A stretch of DNA of 64,000 bases, taken from assembly GCF_047974105.1 (NCBI RefSeq), contig NZ_JBHYRS010000005.1:1-64000 (forward strand), given 5' to 3'. The DNA comes from Mitsuokella sp047974105 (lineage in GTDB: Bacteria > Bacillota > Negativicutes > Selenomonadales > Selenomonadaceae). Position numbers and translations under genes: made by a program. Every line of letters starts with the position of its first letter. Position 1 is the first letter of the stretch. This document shows, piece after piece, positions 23,881 through 33,041 of this stretch. Below the pieces are notes generated by a model. It had not been told where the DNA came from, did no database searches, and saw nothing but the letters and a program-made list of their open reading frames with translations.

Positions 23881-25473
23881 TCATTTAAGGATGGTAATGC
23901 GGCCCTGCGGCGCAGCGTACTGGCTGCCGACCGTGCCGCCAAGTTCTTTGATGTAGTTGCGCACGGCGTCTGCATCGAGATAGTCGACGTCGTGTACCTG
24001 AACCTTTTCGGGATCCTGCATGACGTAGTAGGAGTCGCCGCCCGAGGTCAGGAAGTCGGGAACCGCGATGTTATACACCGCATTCGGGTCAAAGGCCCTG
24101 CCGCCCACGCTCTTGATCGTCACGCGAGTGCCCGGTTTGGCCGGCTGATAGTAGACGGAATGCGGATAGAGCTCACCTTTGACAAAGGGCTTCGCCGTAT
24201 CAATTGTGTACTCGATACCGGCGACCTGCGGGAAGGCACCAAGTGCCGTCGGCGTCGTGCACGTAGCAGCCTCGAGGACCTCGAGAAGCGTCGAGCCCTT
24301 GAGCGTGACATACTGCAGATCATTGTGATACGGCAGGACGCGCAGGATATCGGCCTGCGTGACTGTCCCCTGCTTAATGCCCGCGCGGATGCTGCCGCCG
24401 TTCATGACAGCGCCGTCAATCGTGACATGGTCAAGGACCGTGGCCTGACGGACCTGCCAGAGATACGCATCGGCAATAAAGTCGCCGAGGTTCGTTTCCT
24501 CCGTGCGCACGCCCGGGTCACGCGAGCCATTGAGCTCGACAGACGTCGTACCGAGAGGTGTCGAAAGCTGCTTGTCGATATCAGCCTGTGCCTTGTCGAC
24601 CATAGCCTTTACCTGGGCATCTTCCTTGTTGAAGCGGCCATAGGCATGCAGGTCTTCCTGCCATTTGCCGTCTTTGTACTGCACAACGCCGATGTTGGCG
24701 AGATGTGCGCCCGTCTCCGTCAGCAGCGTGCCGTTGACGTAAAGATTCTTGACCGTGTGGTCATGGCCGTCGATGAAGACATCGATACCTTTGACATTTT
24801 CGAGGACATCATTCGAGCGGTCGCCAGCGGCATCCGGCTCGCTGCCGAGATGGCCAATACCGACGATGAGGTCGCAGCCCGCTGCCTTAAGAGCGTCGAC
24901 TTCCTTCTGTGCCGCCTTGTACATTTCCTCTTTCGAGAGGAACGTAAGGCCGCGCGTGCTCTTCGGATTGGCCGTCGTGATGGTCGACGGCGTCGTCAGG
25001 CCGAAGACGCCAATCTTGAGACTGCCCTTTTTGATGATGGTATGTGTTTTCGGCGTAAAGGACTTGCCCGTCGACTCGACGATGATGTTCGCCGACATGA
25101 CGGGGAACTTCGCCTGCTTGATGCGCGCCAGCGTCACATCAGAGCCATAATCAAATTCGTGATTGCCGAGCGTCATGGCATCGTAGCCCACCGCATTCAT
25201 GAAGTCGATGGCCGTCTTGCCCTTGCTGAAATTGACAAGGTTGTTGTCCTGAATGGCATCGCCGGCATCGACGAGCAGGACCTGATAGCCCTTGGCCTCA
25301 TAATCTTTCTTGAGTGCCGCGACCGTCACCATGCCGTTGACGCCGTCGGCACGCTGGTCGTATCCATGCGTATCATTCGTATGCATGATGACGAGATGCG
25401 AAAAATCCGCCGCAAACGCCGTACTCCAGAGGCAGGTAAAGACGAGTGCCAGCACTGCCAGTATTTTCTTCAT
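23881..25473 (-). CDS. Secreted 5'-nucleotidase / 2',3'-cyclic phosphodiesterase (UshA family)
   Basis: Exported metallophosphatase of 530 residues that removes phosphate from nucleotides outside the cytoplasm. A cleavable signal peptide ends in AFA. The N-terminal dimetal domain has IMHTNDTHG, DAGDAIQD, TLGNHEFDYG, GHLGSEPD and FIDGHDHT. The C-terminal substrate domain has NGGSIRAGIKQGTVT and the late VPDFLTSGGDSYYVM segment. Its location beside the deoxyribose operon suggests joint use of extracellular nucleotides or DNA breakdown products. It lacks a C-terminal anchor. Confidence 0.93.
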   Translation of the reverse strand: MKKILAVLALVFTCLWSTAFAADFSHLVIMHTNDTHGYDQRADGVNGMVTVAALKKDYEAKGYQVLLVDAGDAIQDNNLVNFSKGKTAIDFMNAVGYDAMTLGNHEFDYGSDVTLARIKQAKFPVMSANIIVESTGKSFTPKTHTIIKKGSLKIGVFGLTTPSTITTANPKSTRGLTFLSKEEMYKAAQKEVDALKAAGCDLIVGIGHLGSEPDAAGDRSNDVLENVKGIDVFIDGHDHTVKNLYVNGTLLTETGAHLANIGVVQYKDGKWQEDLHAYGRFNKEDAQVKAMVDKAQADIDKQLSTPLGTTSVELNGSRDPGVRTEETNLGDFIADAYLWQVRQATVLDHVTIDGAVMNGGSIRAGIKQGTVTQADILRVLPYHNDLQYVTLKGSTLLEVLEAATCTTPTALGAFPQVAGIEYTIDTAKPFVKGELYPHSVYYQPAKPGTRVTIKSVGGRAFDPNAVYNIAVPDFLTSGGDSYYVMQDPEKVQVHDVDYLDADAVRNYIKELGGTVGSQYAAPQGRITILK

Positions 25474-25555
25474 AGGCTTCCCCTTTCTTCGACAGCCATG
25501 GCTGTCAGACTGTTTTTTATCATTATATCAGGTTTTGTCGAGGTACGCATGACGC

Positions 25556-25618
25556 GCATAAAAATAACCCGCAGCGTCGGGGGACTGCTGCGGGTTTGAA
25601 AGGGAAAATAGAGAAATG
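25556..25618 (-). repeat. 63-bp intergenic repeat with terminator hairpin, copy 2
   Basis: Near-identical to 18334-18395, differing at a few bases in the loop and linker. On the minus strand it forms AACCCGCAGC / GCTGCGGGTT followed by ATTTTTAT, 21 bases past the amylase stop. Confidence 0.75.
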
Positions 25619-25638
25619 AGGGATTTATGATGCCCGCT

Positions 25639-28600
25639 TCAGGCTTCCACGAGCATCATCCCCTGGTTCTCGCCAAGGTTCAGCGTAAGCTTACCGCCGC
25701 TGACGGTGACTTTCGTGCCGGTCAGCTCATCGGTAAAGACCGTGCCGTCGGCAAAGGAGACCGGCAGGACGACCTGCTGTGCCTTGCCGCGGTTGAGGGC
25801 GACAACACCGGATTTGCCGGAGTCGGCCGTGCGGCTGAAGGCGTAGATATCGCCCTCGGCTTTGAGTGTCTTGACATCGCCGCGCGCGAAGATATCCTTG
25901 TGCGCGTTGCGGACGCCGATGACCTTTTTATAGTAGGCAATGAGGTCTTTATCCTCCTTGCCCCACGGATACGTGCGGCGGCAGTCCGGGTCGGCGCTGC
26001 CGAACTGTCCGGCTTCATCGCCGTAGTAGATGGTCGGCATGCCCGGATAGCCCATGAGGAACGTCGCGGCGAGTTTGAGACGGGCCTTGCCGAGATTGTA
26101 ATTGAAGTCTTTTTTCGTAGCCTGCGCGACATTTTCTGCGCCGCCGCCGAATTTATAGATGGCGCGGACCGTATCGTGGCTGTCGACGATATTCATGAGA
26201 TCGTACAGAGCTTCCTTCGGATAGTTCTGGCGCAGAATCGTCAATTCATCGTCCGCAGCCTTGGCATCGCCCTTATCGAGGAAGAGGTCGCCGAGGGCAA
26301 ATGAGAGCTTGTAGTTCATGACAGAGTCAAACGTATCGCCCGTGAAAAACTGCGAGCCGTCCTGCCAAATCTCGCCGAGCAGCAGCGGGTCGTCGCCATT
26401 CTTCGTCTTGATGGACTTGACTTCCTTACGTACATCGGCCCAGAATCCCGGCGGCACCTCCTTGGCGACATCAAGACGCCAGCCCGAAAGGCCCTCGTCA
26501 AACCACTTCATGATGACGCCTTTCTCGTTATTGCGGCCGTAGAGCAGATAGTCGCCGAGGTCCGACTTGACTGTGCCCTGCTCGGAGCCCGGATAATCGG
26601 CATCCTTGAACGGCACGAGGCTGTCATAGCCCTGCCAATCGTGATAAGCGTATTTCTTGCCCATCATATCCTGCGTCTTCTGGTTCTTGATTTCGAACCA
26701 GTTCTCCCAATGCCACGGGCTGAAGACCTGACCTTCGGCCTCGAGTTCTTTTTTCGCCTCGGCCTTGGCCTGCTCTTCCGTCAAATGCTTATCATTCATG
26801 AGGTCATAGATGCGGCTCCAATATTCATAAGCGCCGACCGTCTTGTATTTGCCATAGCGGTCGAAGTAGATGGAATCGTCGCCGACGTGGTTGTAAACAC
26901 CGTCCATGATGAGGTGCATGCCGCGTTTCTGCATTTCCGCCGTGAGTTTCTCGAGATCCTTCGCCGTGCCGAGGAACGGGTCAATCGTGCCATAGTCGAC
27001 GGCATCGTAGCGGTGATTCGAGCAGGCGTTGTAAATCGGGTTGACGTAAATGGCCGTGACGCCGAGGCCCTGCAGATAGTCGAGCTTCTTCGTGATGCCG
27101 GCGATATCGCCGCCGAAAAAGTCATTGCACTCCCATTTATCGCCATCGGCTGCCGGCGTCTTGCTGTAGTTGGCCGGCAGGGCATTCCATTTGCGGTGCT
27201 GGACCGGCTGGAAGCCGCGGGCATTTTTGCGCGCATAGTCGTTGCTCTTGTCGCCATCGAAGAAACGGTCCGGGAAAATCTGGTAGCAGACGGCATCTTT
27301 GGCCCAATCCGGCGTCTTGAAGTCCTTGCTGTAGACCGTCAGCTGGTACGGCTTGACGCCGCGCAGCTTGAGTTCGCCCGTATGGCCGGGCTTGGCGTCA
27401 TCGCCGTATTCCTTCGTGTCGTTAAGCAGGAATTTGTAGCCGTAAAGGCCGTAAGTCTGCGGCGTGAACGTGACGGACCAGAAATCCTGTCCATCCTTCG
27501 TGGCGGTTTTTGTCATCGGATAAGATTCCACCGTACCGGCCGTGTAGTCCGGATTGTACTCATCGCCGCCGTTGGCCGTAATTTTGGCCCTGCAGACGAC
27601 GAGTTTGGCATTCGTGACATCACCGGCGCCCGTCGCGAGCGAAAGTTTTACCGGCGTGCCCTCTTTGACGGCCTCAAACGGAGCGCGGTAAGCCGTGCTC
27701 CAGCTGTCGTGATAGACCTTATCCTCGCGGATGCTGCCATCATCGGCAATGAGCTTCTGGACTTTGCTGTCATAATAGAACGTGACATCGCCATCTTTCG
27801 ACACATGAACGTTCTGCGTCAGGGCATCATGCCCCGGCATCGCAACCGTCACCGTGTAATCGCCCTTAGAGAGCGGAATCGTCTTCTGGAAGAAATTATC
27901 GAGCATCTGATCGCGCATCAGAGGGTCCTTGACGTCGCCGAAACTGCCCGAAAGGACCGGCAGCTGACTGTCCGCGAGGAAGTTGTAGTCCGTGCTGTTC
28001 GCGATGTGATGCGACTTATCATTATAATAGAAGGTAACTTCCTGTGCCTTCGGCAGCGTCAGCTGGACATTTGCACCGTCGAAGTTGCCGCCAAGGCCGT
28101 AATTCTCGGCCCAGCTGCCGTTGACGGAAATCTTGTAGTAATACGTGCCGGCCGGCAGATTCATCTTGTACGCGTAAAAATCATGACCAATGGCCTTCAT
28201 GCGCGTCGTCTGGTCTGAAGGGTCCCAGTCCTTCTTGGCCCCGGCCTTCGACTGGACCGTGCCGGTCAGGACGATGCTGCGGCCGTCAGCGGCCAATGCC
28301 TTCTGCTCGGCATCTTTACCCTGATAATCGTAGGTGACAGCATGCGTCGCATCGTCATACGTGAACGTGACATCGTGATCCGCGAGCAGGCGCAGCGGGA
28401 TATTCTTGCCGTTGGCCTCGCCATTTGCACCGTAATTGACGTCCCAGGAGCCGCCGACTGCGACTTTGAAATCGTAATTGCCCTTCGGCAGATGGCCCGT
28501 AAGGACATGATGCCCCGCACCGTCGGACTTCATGACGGTCTTGGCATCGGCAGGATCCCACTCTTTTGCAGCGCCAAGCTCATCCTGCAAAGAACCGACA

Positions 28601-28779
28601 AGCACCACATCCGTTTTCTGCACTGCTGCTGCCTTGACCGGTGCTGCTGCCTTTGTCTGAGCAGCCGCTTCCACCGTGCTGTAAAATACAGTGGACTGCG
28701 CAGGAACAAACGGCACCGTCAACAGTCCTAACGTCAATGACATGCCAATCGCACGCGCTAAAATCTTTTTCCGTTCCAT
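25639..28779 (-). CDS. Secreted GH13 alpha-glucan hydrolase with N-terminal starch-associated modules (amylopullulanase/neopullulanase type)
   Basis: Exported enzyme of 1,046 residues that degrades starch or pullulan. A signal peptide is followed by two similar modules of about 100 residues (around 55-150 and 165-275; shared features WDP, LPxGxYxxKxxxxGSWxxNYG, VTFxYxD), like the X25-type repeats of pullulanases, and a third shorter beta module. An N-terminal domain of neopullulanase type comes next, then the GH13 barrel with DGVYNHVG, GWRLDVAKEV (nucleophile Asp), LLGEIWQD (acid Glu) and NIVDSHD. A small C-terminal beta domain ends the protein. There is no SLH or other anchor. It is next to the porin and the alpha-glucoside genes. 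GGAGG lies 9 bases before ATG. Confidence 0.92.
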   Translation of the reverse strand: MERKKILARAIGMSLTLGLLTVPFVPAQSTVFYSTVEAAAQTKAAAPVKAAAVQKTDVVLVGSLQDELGAAKEWDPADAKTVMKSDGAGHHVLTGHLPKGNYDFKVAVGGSWDVNYGANGEANGKNIPLRLLADHDVTFTYDDATHAVTYDYQGKDAEQKALAADGRSIVLTGTVQSKAGAKKDWDPSDQTTRMKAIGHDFYAYKMNLPAGTYYYKISVNGSWAENYGLGGNFDGANVQLTLPKAQEVTFYYNDKSHHIANSTDYNFLADSQLPVLSGSFGDVKDPLMRDQMLDNFFQKTIPLSKGDYTVTVAMPGHDALTQNVHVSKDGDVTFYYDSKVQKLIADDGSIREDKVYHDSWSTAYRAPFEAVKEGTPVKLSLATGAGDVTNAKLVVCRAKITANGGDEYNPDYTAGTVESYPMTKTATKDGQDFWSVTFTPQTYGLYGYKFLLNDTKEYGDDAKPGHTGELKLRGVKPYQLTVYSKDFKTPDWAKDAVCYQIFPDRFFDGDKSNDYARKNARGFQPVQHRKWNALPANYSKTPAADGDKWECNDFFGGDIAGITKKLDYLQGLGVTAIYVNPIYNACSNHRYDAVDYGTIDPFLGTAKDLEKLTAEMQKRGMHLIMDGVYNHVGDDSIYFDRYGKYKTVGAYEYWSRIYDLMNDKHLTEEQAKAEAKKELEAEGQVFSPWHWENWFEIKNQKTQDMMGKKYAYHDWQGYDSLVPFKDADYPGSEQGTVKSDLGDYLLYGRNNEKGVIMKWFDEGLSGWRLDVAKEVPPGFWADVRKEVKSIKTKNGDDPLLLGEIWQDGSQFFTGDTFDSVMNYKLSFALGDLFLDKGDAKAADDELTILRQNYPKEALYDLMNIVDSHDTVRAIYKFGGGAENVAQATKKDFNYNLGKARLKLAATFLMGYPGMPTIYYGDEAGQFGSADPDCRRTYPWGKEDKDLIAYYKKVIGVRNAHKDIFARGDVKTLKAEGDIYAFSRTADSGKSGVVALNRGKAQQVVLPVSFADGTVFTDELTGTKVTVSGGKLTLNLGENQGMMLVEA

Positions 28780-28802
28780 ATGAATAAGCCTCCATATAAA
28801 AG

Positions 28803-28842
28803 GAACGATAAACCGGAGGGTATGAACTCCGATTTATCGTTC
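28803..28842 (-). terminator. Terminator of the porin gene
   Basis: GAACGATAAA-GGAG pairs with CTCC-TTTATCGTTC; the minus side continues CTTTTATA. It lies between the porin stop and the amylase start, so it may also limit read-through. Confidence 0.7.
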
Positions 28843-28864
28843 TCATTAAGCTGTCAGGGAAATA

Positions 28865-30253
28865 TCAGAAATGGAAATCCATCTGCGTGCGGACGAGCGT
28901 ACGTTTATTGTTGGAATTCGAAATTTGCTGCTGTTTCGAGAAAAGCGTCTCCCATTCAACATTCTGCCATGGTACGTACTTAACACCGAGAATCCAGCCC
29001 TTGCTGCCGGCACTGCCATTGTAGAACAGCGACGACCACTCATCATCACCGGCAATCGTACCATTCGTACCATAACGGTACCAACGAGCATATGTCTGAT
29101 AAGAGCCTGGCTTCTGCAAATCCGTATTACGATAATTCAAGCGCAGGAACAAGCTGTTGTTCTGATAATCTGCATTGGTTTTTACATAATCCGTAATGAA
29201 GCGAACGTCTTTGCAAAGATCTGCCCAACCACTGAGTACATAGGCTTTGTCATAATTAACGGTCTGATCTCCCCAAGATACCAGGTGTGTCGTATCCTTT
29301 TCGTATACATCGCCTTTATTCTTAGAATTTTGTGCATAAGCAAGATTAATGCCTGCACTATGGCCCACATTGCCCCAAGTACCAACGCCGTACCAGCTTT
29401 CATGATTGCCGGCACCTGTAGAACTAAACCAGAAGCCGCTGGCCGTCAGGCCCGTATTTTTTAAAGGAACACCAAACTGGAATCCATCCGATTCCGTGCC
29501 GAACAGAACATTCTGCTGTCCCAAGCCACGCCATGCACGACCAACACTGATCCAAGATCCAGAATGTGAATTATATCCTTCAACCCAAATACGCTGAATG
29601 TCACCGTCATGACCGGACCAACGCTTTGCACGGCCCGCATCTTTGCCATCCGTTGCCCATGAACCAGATTCATTCTCATGATCATGGCCACCATTATAGA
29701 AAGAATTTTTCTCGAGCTGGAATTTTGCTTTCCAATTGTCATTAACCTTATAAGAACCATTGAGATTCATATAGAAGCGGTTATTATCTTTATTCAGCTC
29801 GCTGCCATTCTGTACTGGATGATTATACTTGTCATGGTCATACTGAACACGAATAAAGCCGTTGAGTTCCATCTTACCAGCTATACCATTCTTTAAGTCA
29901 TTGATATCTTTGGTATTCTGGCTGACCTGTTTTTTCAGCGTATCAATTTCACCTGCATACTCACCTTCGAGTTTTTCGAGGACGGTCTGATCGCCGTAGT
30001 TCAAATTCGTCTTCTGCATGGCTTTGGCGACGATCGAGGCCATTTCATAACGCGTCATGGTGCGGCCGCCCTGGAAGGTGCTATCCCCCATACCTTCGAT
30101 GACGCCCTCTTTGGCGAGATAGTCAAGTGCCTGATAGGACCAGTGGTCCTTCGGGACATCCGTAAAGCTGTCCGCCGTAGCAGCAAAAGCGGTGCTGGAC
30201 ATTCCGACTGTCAGACCAGCGAGAATGGCAAGAGCTTTCTTGTTGATTTTCAT
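28865..30253 (-). CDS. OmpM-type outer-membrane porin with SLH domain
   Basis: Major outer-membrane porin of Negativicutes, 462 residues. The signal peptide ends in AFA. One SLH domain follows (FTDVPKDHWSYQALDYLAKEGVIEGMGDSTFQGGRTMTRYEMASIVAKAM, residues 30-80); in these bacteria it binds polyamine-decorated peptidoglycan and tethers the outer membrane. A short coiled coil (about 90-122) leads to a beta-barrel ending in the aromatic TQMDFHF typical of BAM substrates. The barrel part is more AT-rich than the SLH part. AAAGGAAG precedes the ATG. It may admit maltodextrins made by the amylase next door; that is inference. Confidence 0.94.
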   Translation of the reverse strand: MKINKKALAILAGLTVGMSSTAFAATADSFTDVPKDHWSYQALDYLAKEGVIEGMGDSTFQGGRTMTRYEMASIVAKAMQKTNLNYGDQTVLEKLEGEYAGEIDTLKKQVSQNTKDINDLKNGIAGKMELNGFIRVQYDHDKYNHPVQNGSELNKDNNRFYMNLNGSYKVNDNWKAKFQLEKNSFYNGGHDHENESGSWATDGKDAGRAKRWSGHDGDIQRIWVEGYNSHSGSWISVGRAWRGLGQQNVLFGTESDGFQFGVPLKNTGLTASGFWFSSTGAGNHESWYGVGTWGNVGHSAGINLAYAQNSKNKGDVYEKDTTHLVSWGDQTVNYDKAYVLSGWADLCKDVRFITDYVKTNADYQNNSLFLRLNYRNTDLQKPGSYQTYARWYRYGTNGTIAGDDEWSSLFYNGSAGSKGWILGVKYVPWQNVEWETLFSKQQQISNSNNKRTLVRTQMDFHF

Positions 30254-30360
30254 GTGATAGACTTCCTTTCCCTCTAAAGATTCGGAATATTCATCTTTAT
30301 AAGAGTGAGAGCCCCCGATCTATCCTTGTTCCGATGCGAAGGTCTCATCCAATAAATTCA

Positions 30361-30410
30361 AAAAGGATTGTAAGCGGCCTCGTTGTGATAGAGTTGAGGC
30401 CGTTTGCAAA
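30361..30410 (-). terminator. Terminator-like hairpin after the HAD gene
   Basis: GCGGCCTC / GAGGCCGT stem with a 14-base loop; the minus-strand tail is ACAATCCTTTTT, with T's set back from the stem. It ends the alpha-glucoside operon and precedes the porin promoter region. Confidence 0.55.
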
Positions 30411-30488
30411 AAATCATCTGCCTGTATGGTATCTATGTTGTCAGGCAAAGGGGAAATTTATAACACGCAAAATGCGCGAGGGGCTGAT

Positions 30489-31265
30489 TTAAATGTTGGC
30501 GAGCAGCATGGCACCGACGCTTTCGTAGGAAGCGCGGGCCTCTGCCTTGATGGCGTCACGGGCTGTATCTACTGTGTACCCGTTGAAGGCCTGAATCATC
30601 GGCAGATCGTTGACTTCATCGCCAATCGCGAAGATTTCGGCATCCTGCCAGCCCATAAGTGATAGGGTATGGGTGATGGCCTGTTCTTTGCTGATCTCCT
30701 TCGGCGTGATATCGACGGCGCAGCGGTTCGGATAAGCGTGAACCACATCCCCGAACTTCGCATTGACTTCGTCGCTCGCGGCGAAGGCATCCTCAGGATT
30801 CGTGAAGCCGAGGGCAAATTGGTGGATGGTCTGCGGCAGATGGTCAACATCGCTCTCTTCAATGCGGACAATCGGAAAATCCCACTGTTTCGCTTCGCGG
30901 ATGACCCAGGTACCTTCTGACGCATGGCAGAGATACGTGCGGTCCGCAGCGGACAGGGCAAAATGGAAGGACTTGCGCACCTTCGGCAGCTTGGTGAGTT
31001 CGGCGAGCATCTTCGGGGCGATTTCCGCTTCCCAAAGGACCTTGCCCTCAGCTGTGCAGATGATGCCGCCATTATTGCAGGCCAGATAATCGTAGCCAAC
31101 GCCATAATGCTGGAGCTGCGGCACCAGCATGCCATGGTCGCGGCCCGAGACCACCCCAAATTTATGTCCGGCCTCACGCCATTTTTTGATTGCCTCCGCA
31201 TCACTTTTCGCGATTACATCCTGACGGAAGAGTGTTCCATCATAATCACTAGCGGCTACTTTCAT
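30489..31265 (-). CDS. Cof-type HAD phosphatase
   Basis: Cytoplasmic haloacid-dehalogenase-superfamily phosphatase, 258 residues. Motif I is SDYDGTLF, motif II VVSGRD, motif III the Lys of ISKEQA, and motif IV IGDEVNDLPMI, with a C2B-type cap between. Such proteins dephosphorylate sugar phosphates. It follows the GH13 glucosidase by 12 bases and has GGAGG upstream, so it is the third gene of the alpha-glucoside PTS operon. A role in relieving sugar-phosphate build-up is plausible; the substrate is not readable. Confidence 0.88.
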   Translation of the reverse strand: MKVAASDYDGTLFRQDVIAKSDAEAIKKWREAGHKFGVVSGRDHGMLVPQLQHYGVGYDYLACNNGGIICTAEGKVLWEAEIAPKMLAELTKLPKVRKSFHFALSAADRTYLCHASEGTWVIREAKQWDFPIVRIEESDVDHLPQTIHQFALGFTNPEDAFAASDEVNAKFGDVVHAYPNRCAVDITPKEISKEQAITHTLSLMGWQDAEIFAIGDEVNDLPMIQAFNGYTVDTARDAIKAEARASYESVGAMLLANI

Positions 31266-31277
31266 CTCGGATCCTCC

Positions 31278-32942
31278 TTATTTGGCATAGACAACGGCTT
31301 CCGCCGGTCTGAGCGTTCCTTGTTTCGAGTCCTCGTAATTGCCAAGTACATGCTTGGCTCCTTCGAGGCATGCTGCATCGTATGTTACAGATTCATTCGT
31401 GAAATTGACGATGGTATAAACGGTATGTTCGCCGAGCACGCGCTTGAAAGCGTATACGTGTTCATCTTCGTGCAGGATTTCTTCATAACGGCCCTGCAGC
31501 AGGATGTCAGAATACTCGCTTTCCGTGCGCAGGCGGTTCATCATGCGGTAATAGCTGAGAACAGACGTGCCGTCTTCGCTTTCCGCCTCTACACAGCAGC
31601 GGTCAAAATCCTTGTGCACCGGCAGCCACGGCGTGCCCGTCGTGAACCCTGCATTCGTATCATGCGTCCACTGCATCGGCGTGCGCGCGTTGTCGCGGCT
31701 CTGGAACTGTACGGCCTTCAAGGCTTCTTCCGGCGACAGGCCTTCCTTGATGGCGTATTCATACTGCCCGTGCGTCGAGATATCATTGTAATCCTCGATT
31801 CTTGGGAAAGCCACGTTCGTCATGCCGATTTCTTCGCCTTCATAGACAAACGGCGTGCCGCGCAGCGTAAAGAGGATGGTCGCGAGTGCCTTGGCCGCGG
31901 TTTTCGGGTCCGTTCCTTCCGGGAAATAGCGGTGCATCGAACGGTTCTGGTCGTGATTCTCAAAGAAGATCGGATACCAGCCTTCCTTGGCTGTCGCCTG
32001 CTGGCTGGCCGTCAGGGCCGATTTGAGCTGCCCGAGTTTCCACGGGAAGCGTTTGCACCAGATCTCGCCTTCCGGATAGGAAAGTTCGAGATGGCTGAAC
32101 TCAAAGAGCATCGAGAACACGCCATTTTCGCCGACCCACTGCGGCAGCTCCTCCGGGCTGACGCCATTGGCCTCGCCGACCGTGAAGATATCGTGGCCGT
32201 CGAAGACTTCGCGGCGGAACTCATGCAGAAAATCGAGAATGCCCGGCGTATTGGCCGTCATCTCGTGGATGCCCGAAAGGCCATCCGCGCCGTCAACAGG
32301 TCCATCCTTGAATTCCGGCTTCTTGATGTAGACGATGGCATCAATGCGGAAACCGCCGACACCCTTGTCGAGCCAGAAGTTGGCGGCATCGAACAGGGCT
32401 TTGCGGACTTCCGGATTCTCCCAATTGAGGTCCGGCTGCGCCTCGGCGAACGTGTGCAGATAGTACTGCTGGCGTTCTTCGCACCATTTCCACGCCGAAC
32501 CGCCGAAAATCGCGCGCCAGTTGGTCGGGGCCGAACCGTCCGGCTTGGCATCGCGCCAAATGTACCAGTCGGCCTTGGGATTCGTGCGGTCCTTCTTGGA
32601 TTCGAGGAACCACGGATGCTGGTCGGAGCTGTGGTTAAACACGAGGTCCATGACAATGCGGATATTGCGTTTCTTGGCCTCGGCGATGAGTTCTTCCATA
32701 TCCTCCATCGTGCCGTACGACGGGTCGATACCGCAGTAGTCCGAGATATCGTAGCCATTGTCGACCATTGGGGATGGATAGACCGGCGTGAGCCAGATGG
32801 CTCCGGTGCCGAGGGATTTTAAATAATCAAGATGGCTCGTGACGCCCGGGATATCCCCGACGCCCGTCCCCGTCGTATCCTGAAAGCTTTTCGGATAGAT
32901 CTGATAGACGATGGATTTCTGCCACCATTTCAATTCTTTCAT
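31278..32942 (-). CDS. Intracellular GH13 alpha-glucosidase / oligo-glucosidase
   Basis: Cytoplasmic exo-alpha-glucosidase of 554 residues without signal peptide. GH13 regions: DLVFNHSSD, GGFRIDAI (nucleophile Asp), FTVGEAN (acid Glu) and FFENHDQNR. The residue after the nucleophile is Ala. In this subfamily Val there favours alpha-1,6 linkages, while Ala or Thr permits alpha-1,4, so maltose-type substrates are expected. It lies between the alpha-glucoside PTS gene and the HAD gene, which suggests it cleaves the imported disaccharide or its 6-phosphate. Trehalose-6-phosphate hydrolase (TreC) is a close alternative. Confidence 0.85.
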   Translation of the reverse strand: MKELKWWQKSIVYQIYPKSFQDTTGTGVGDIPGVTSHLDYLKSLGTGAIWLTPVYPSPMVDNGYDISDYCGIDPSYGTMEDMEELIAEAKKRNIRIVMDLVFNHSSDQHPWFLESKKDRTNPKADWYIWRDAKPDGSAPTNWRAIFGGSAWKWCEERQQYYLHTFAEAQPDLNWENPEVRKALFDAANFWLDKGVGGFRIDAIVYIKKPEFKDGPVDGADGLSGIHEMTANTPGILDFLHEFRREVFDGHDIFTVGEANGVSPEELPQWVGENGVFSMLFEFSHLELSYPEGEIWCKRFPWKLGQLKSALTASQQATAKEGWYPIFFENHDQNRSMHRYFPEGTDPKTAAKALATILFTLRGTPFVYEGEEIGMTNVAFPRIEDYNDISTHGQYEYAIKEGLSPEEALKAVQFQSRDNARTPMQWTHDTNAGFTTGTPWLPVHKDFDRCCVEAESEDGTSVLSYYRMMNRLRTESEYSDILLQGRYEEILHEDEHVYAFKRVLGEHTVYTIVNFTNESVTYDAACLEGAKHVLGNYEDSKQGTLRPAEAVVYAK

Positions 32943-32987
32943 ATAATAAGTACTCCTTTCTTCCGAATATCATCCTATCATAAAAAG

Positions 32988-33027
32988 CAAGGGTGGAGTG
33001 TGGAGTTCTCCACGCTCCACCCTCTTT
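32988..33027. terminator. Hairpin between alpha-glucoside PTS and glucosidase genes
   Basis: AGGGTGGAG-GTGGAG pairs with CTCCAC-CTCCACCCT around a TT loop, with T5 tracts on both sides. No clear promoter lies in the 50 bases before the glucosidase, so partial read-through is likely. Confidence 0.75.
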
Positions 33028-33041
33028 TTATGAATGACACA

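Noticed and set aside
26641..28218. Long plus-strand frame opposite the secreted GH13 gene
   Set aside because: Complement shadow; the opposite strand carries all GH13 motifs.
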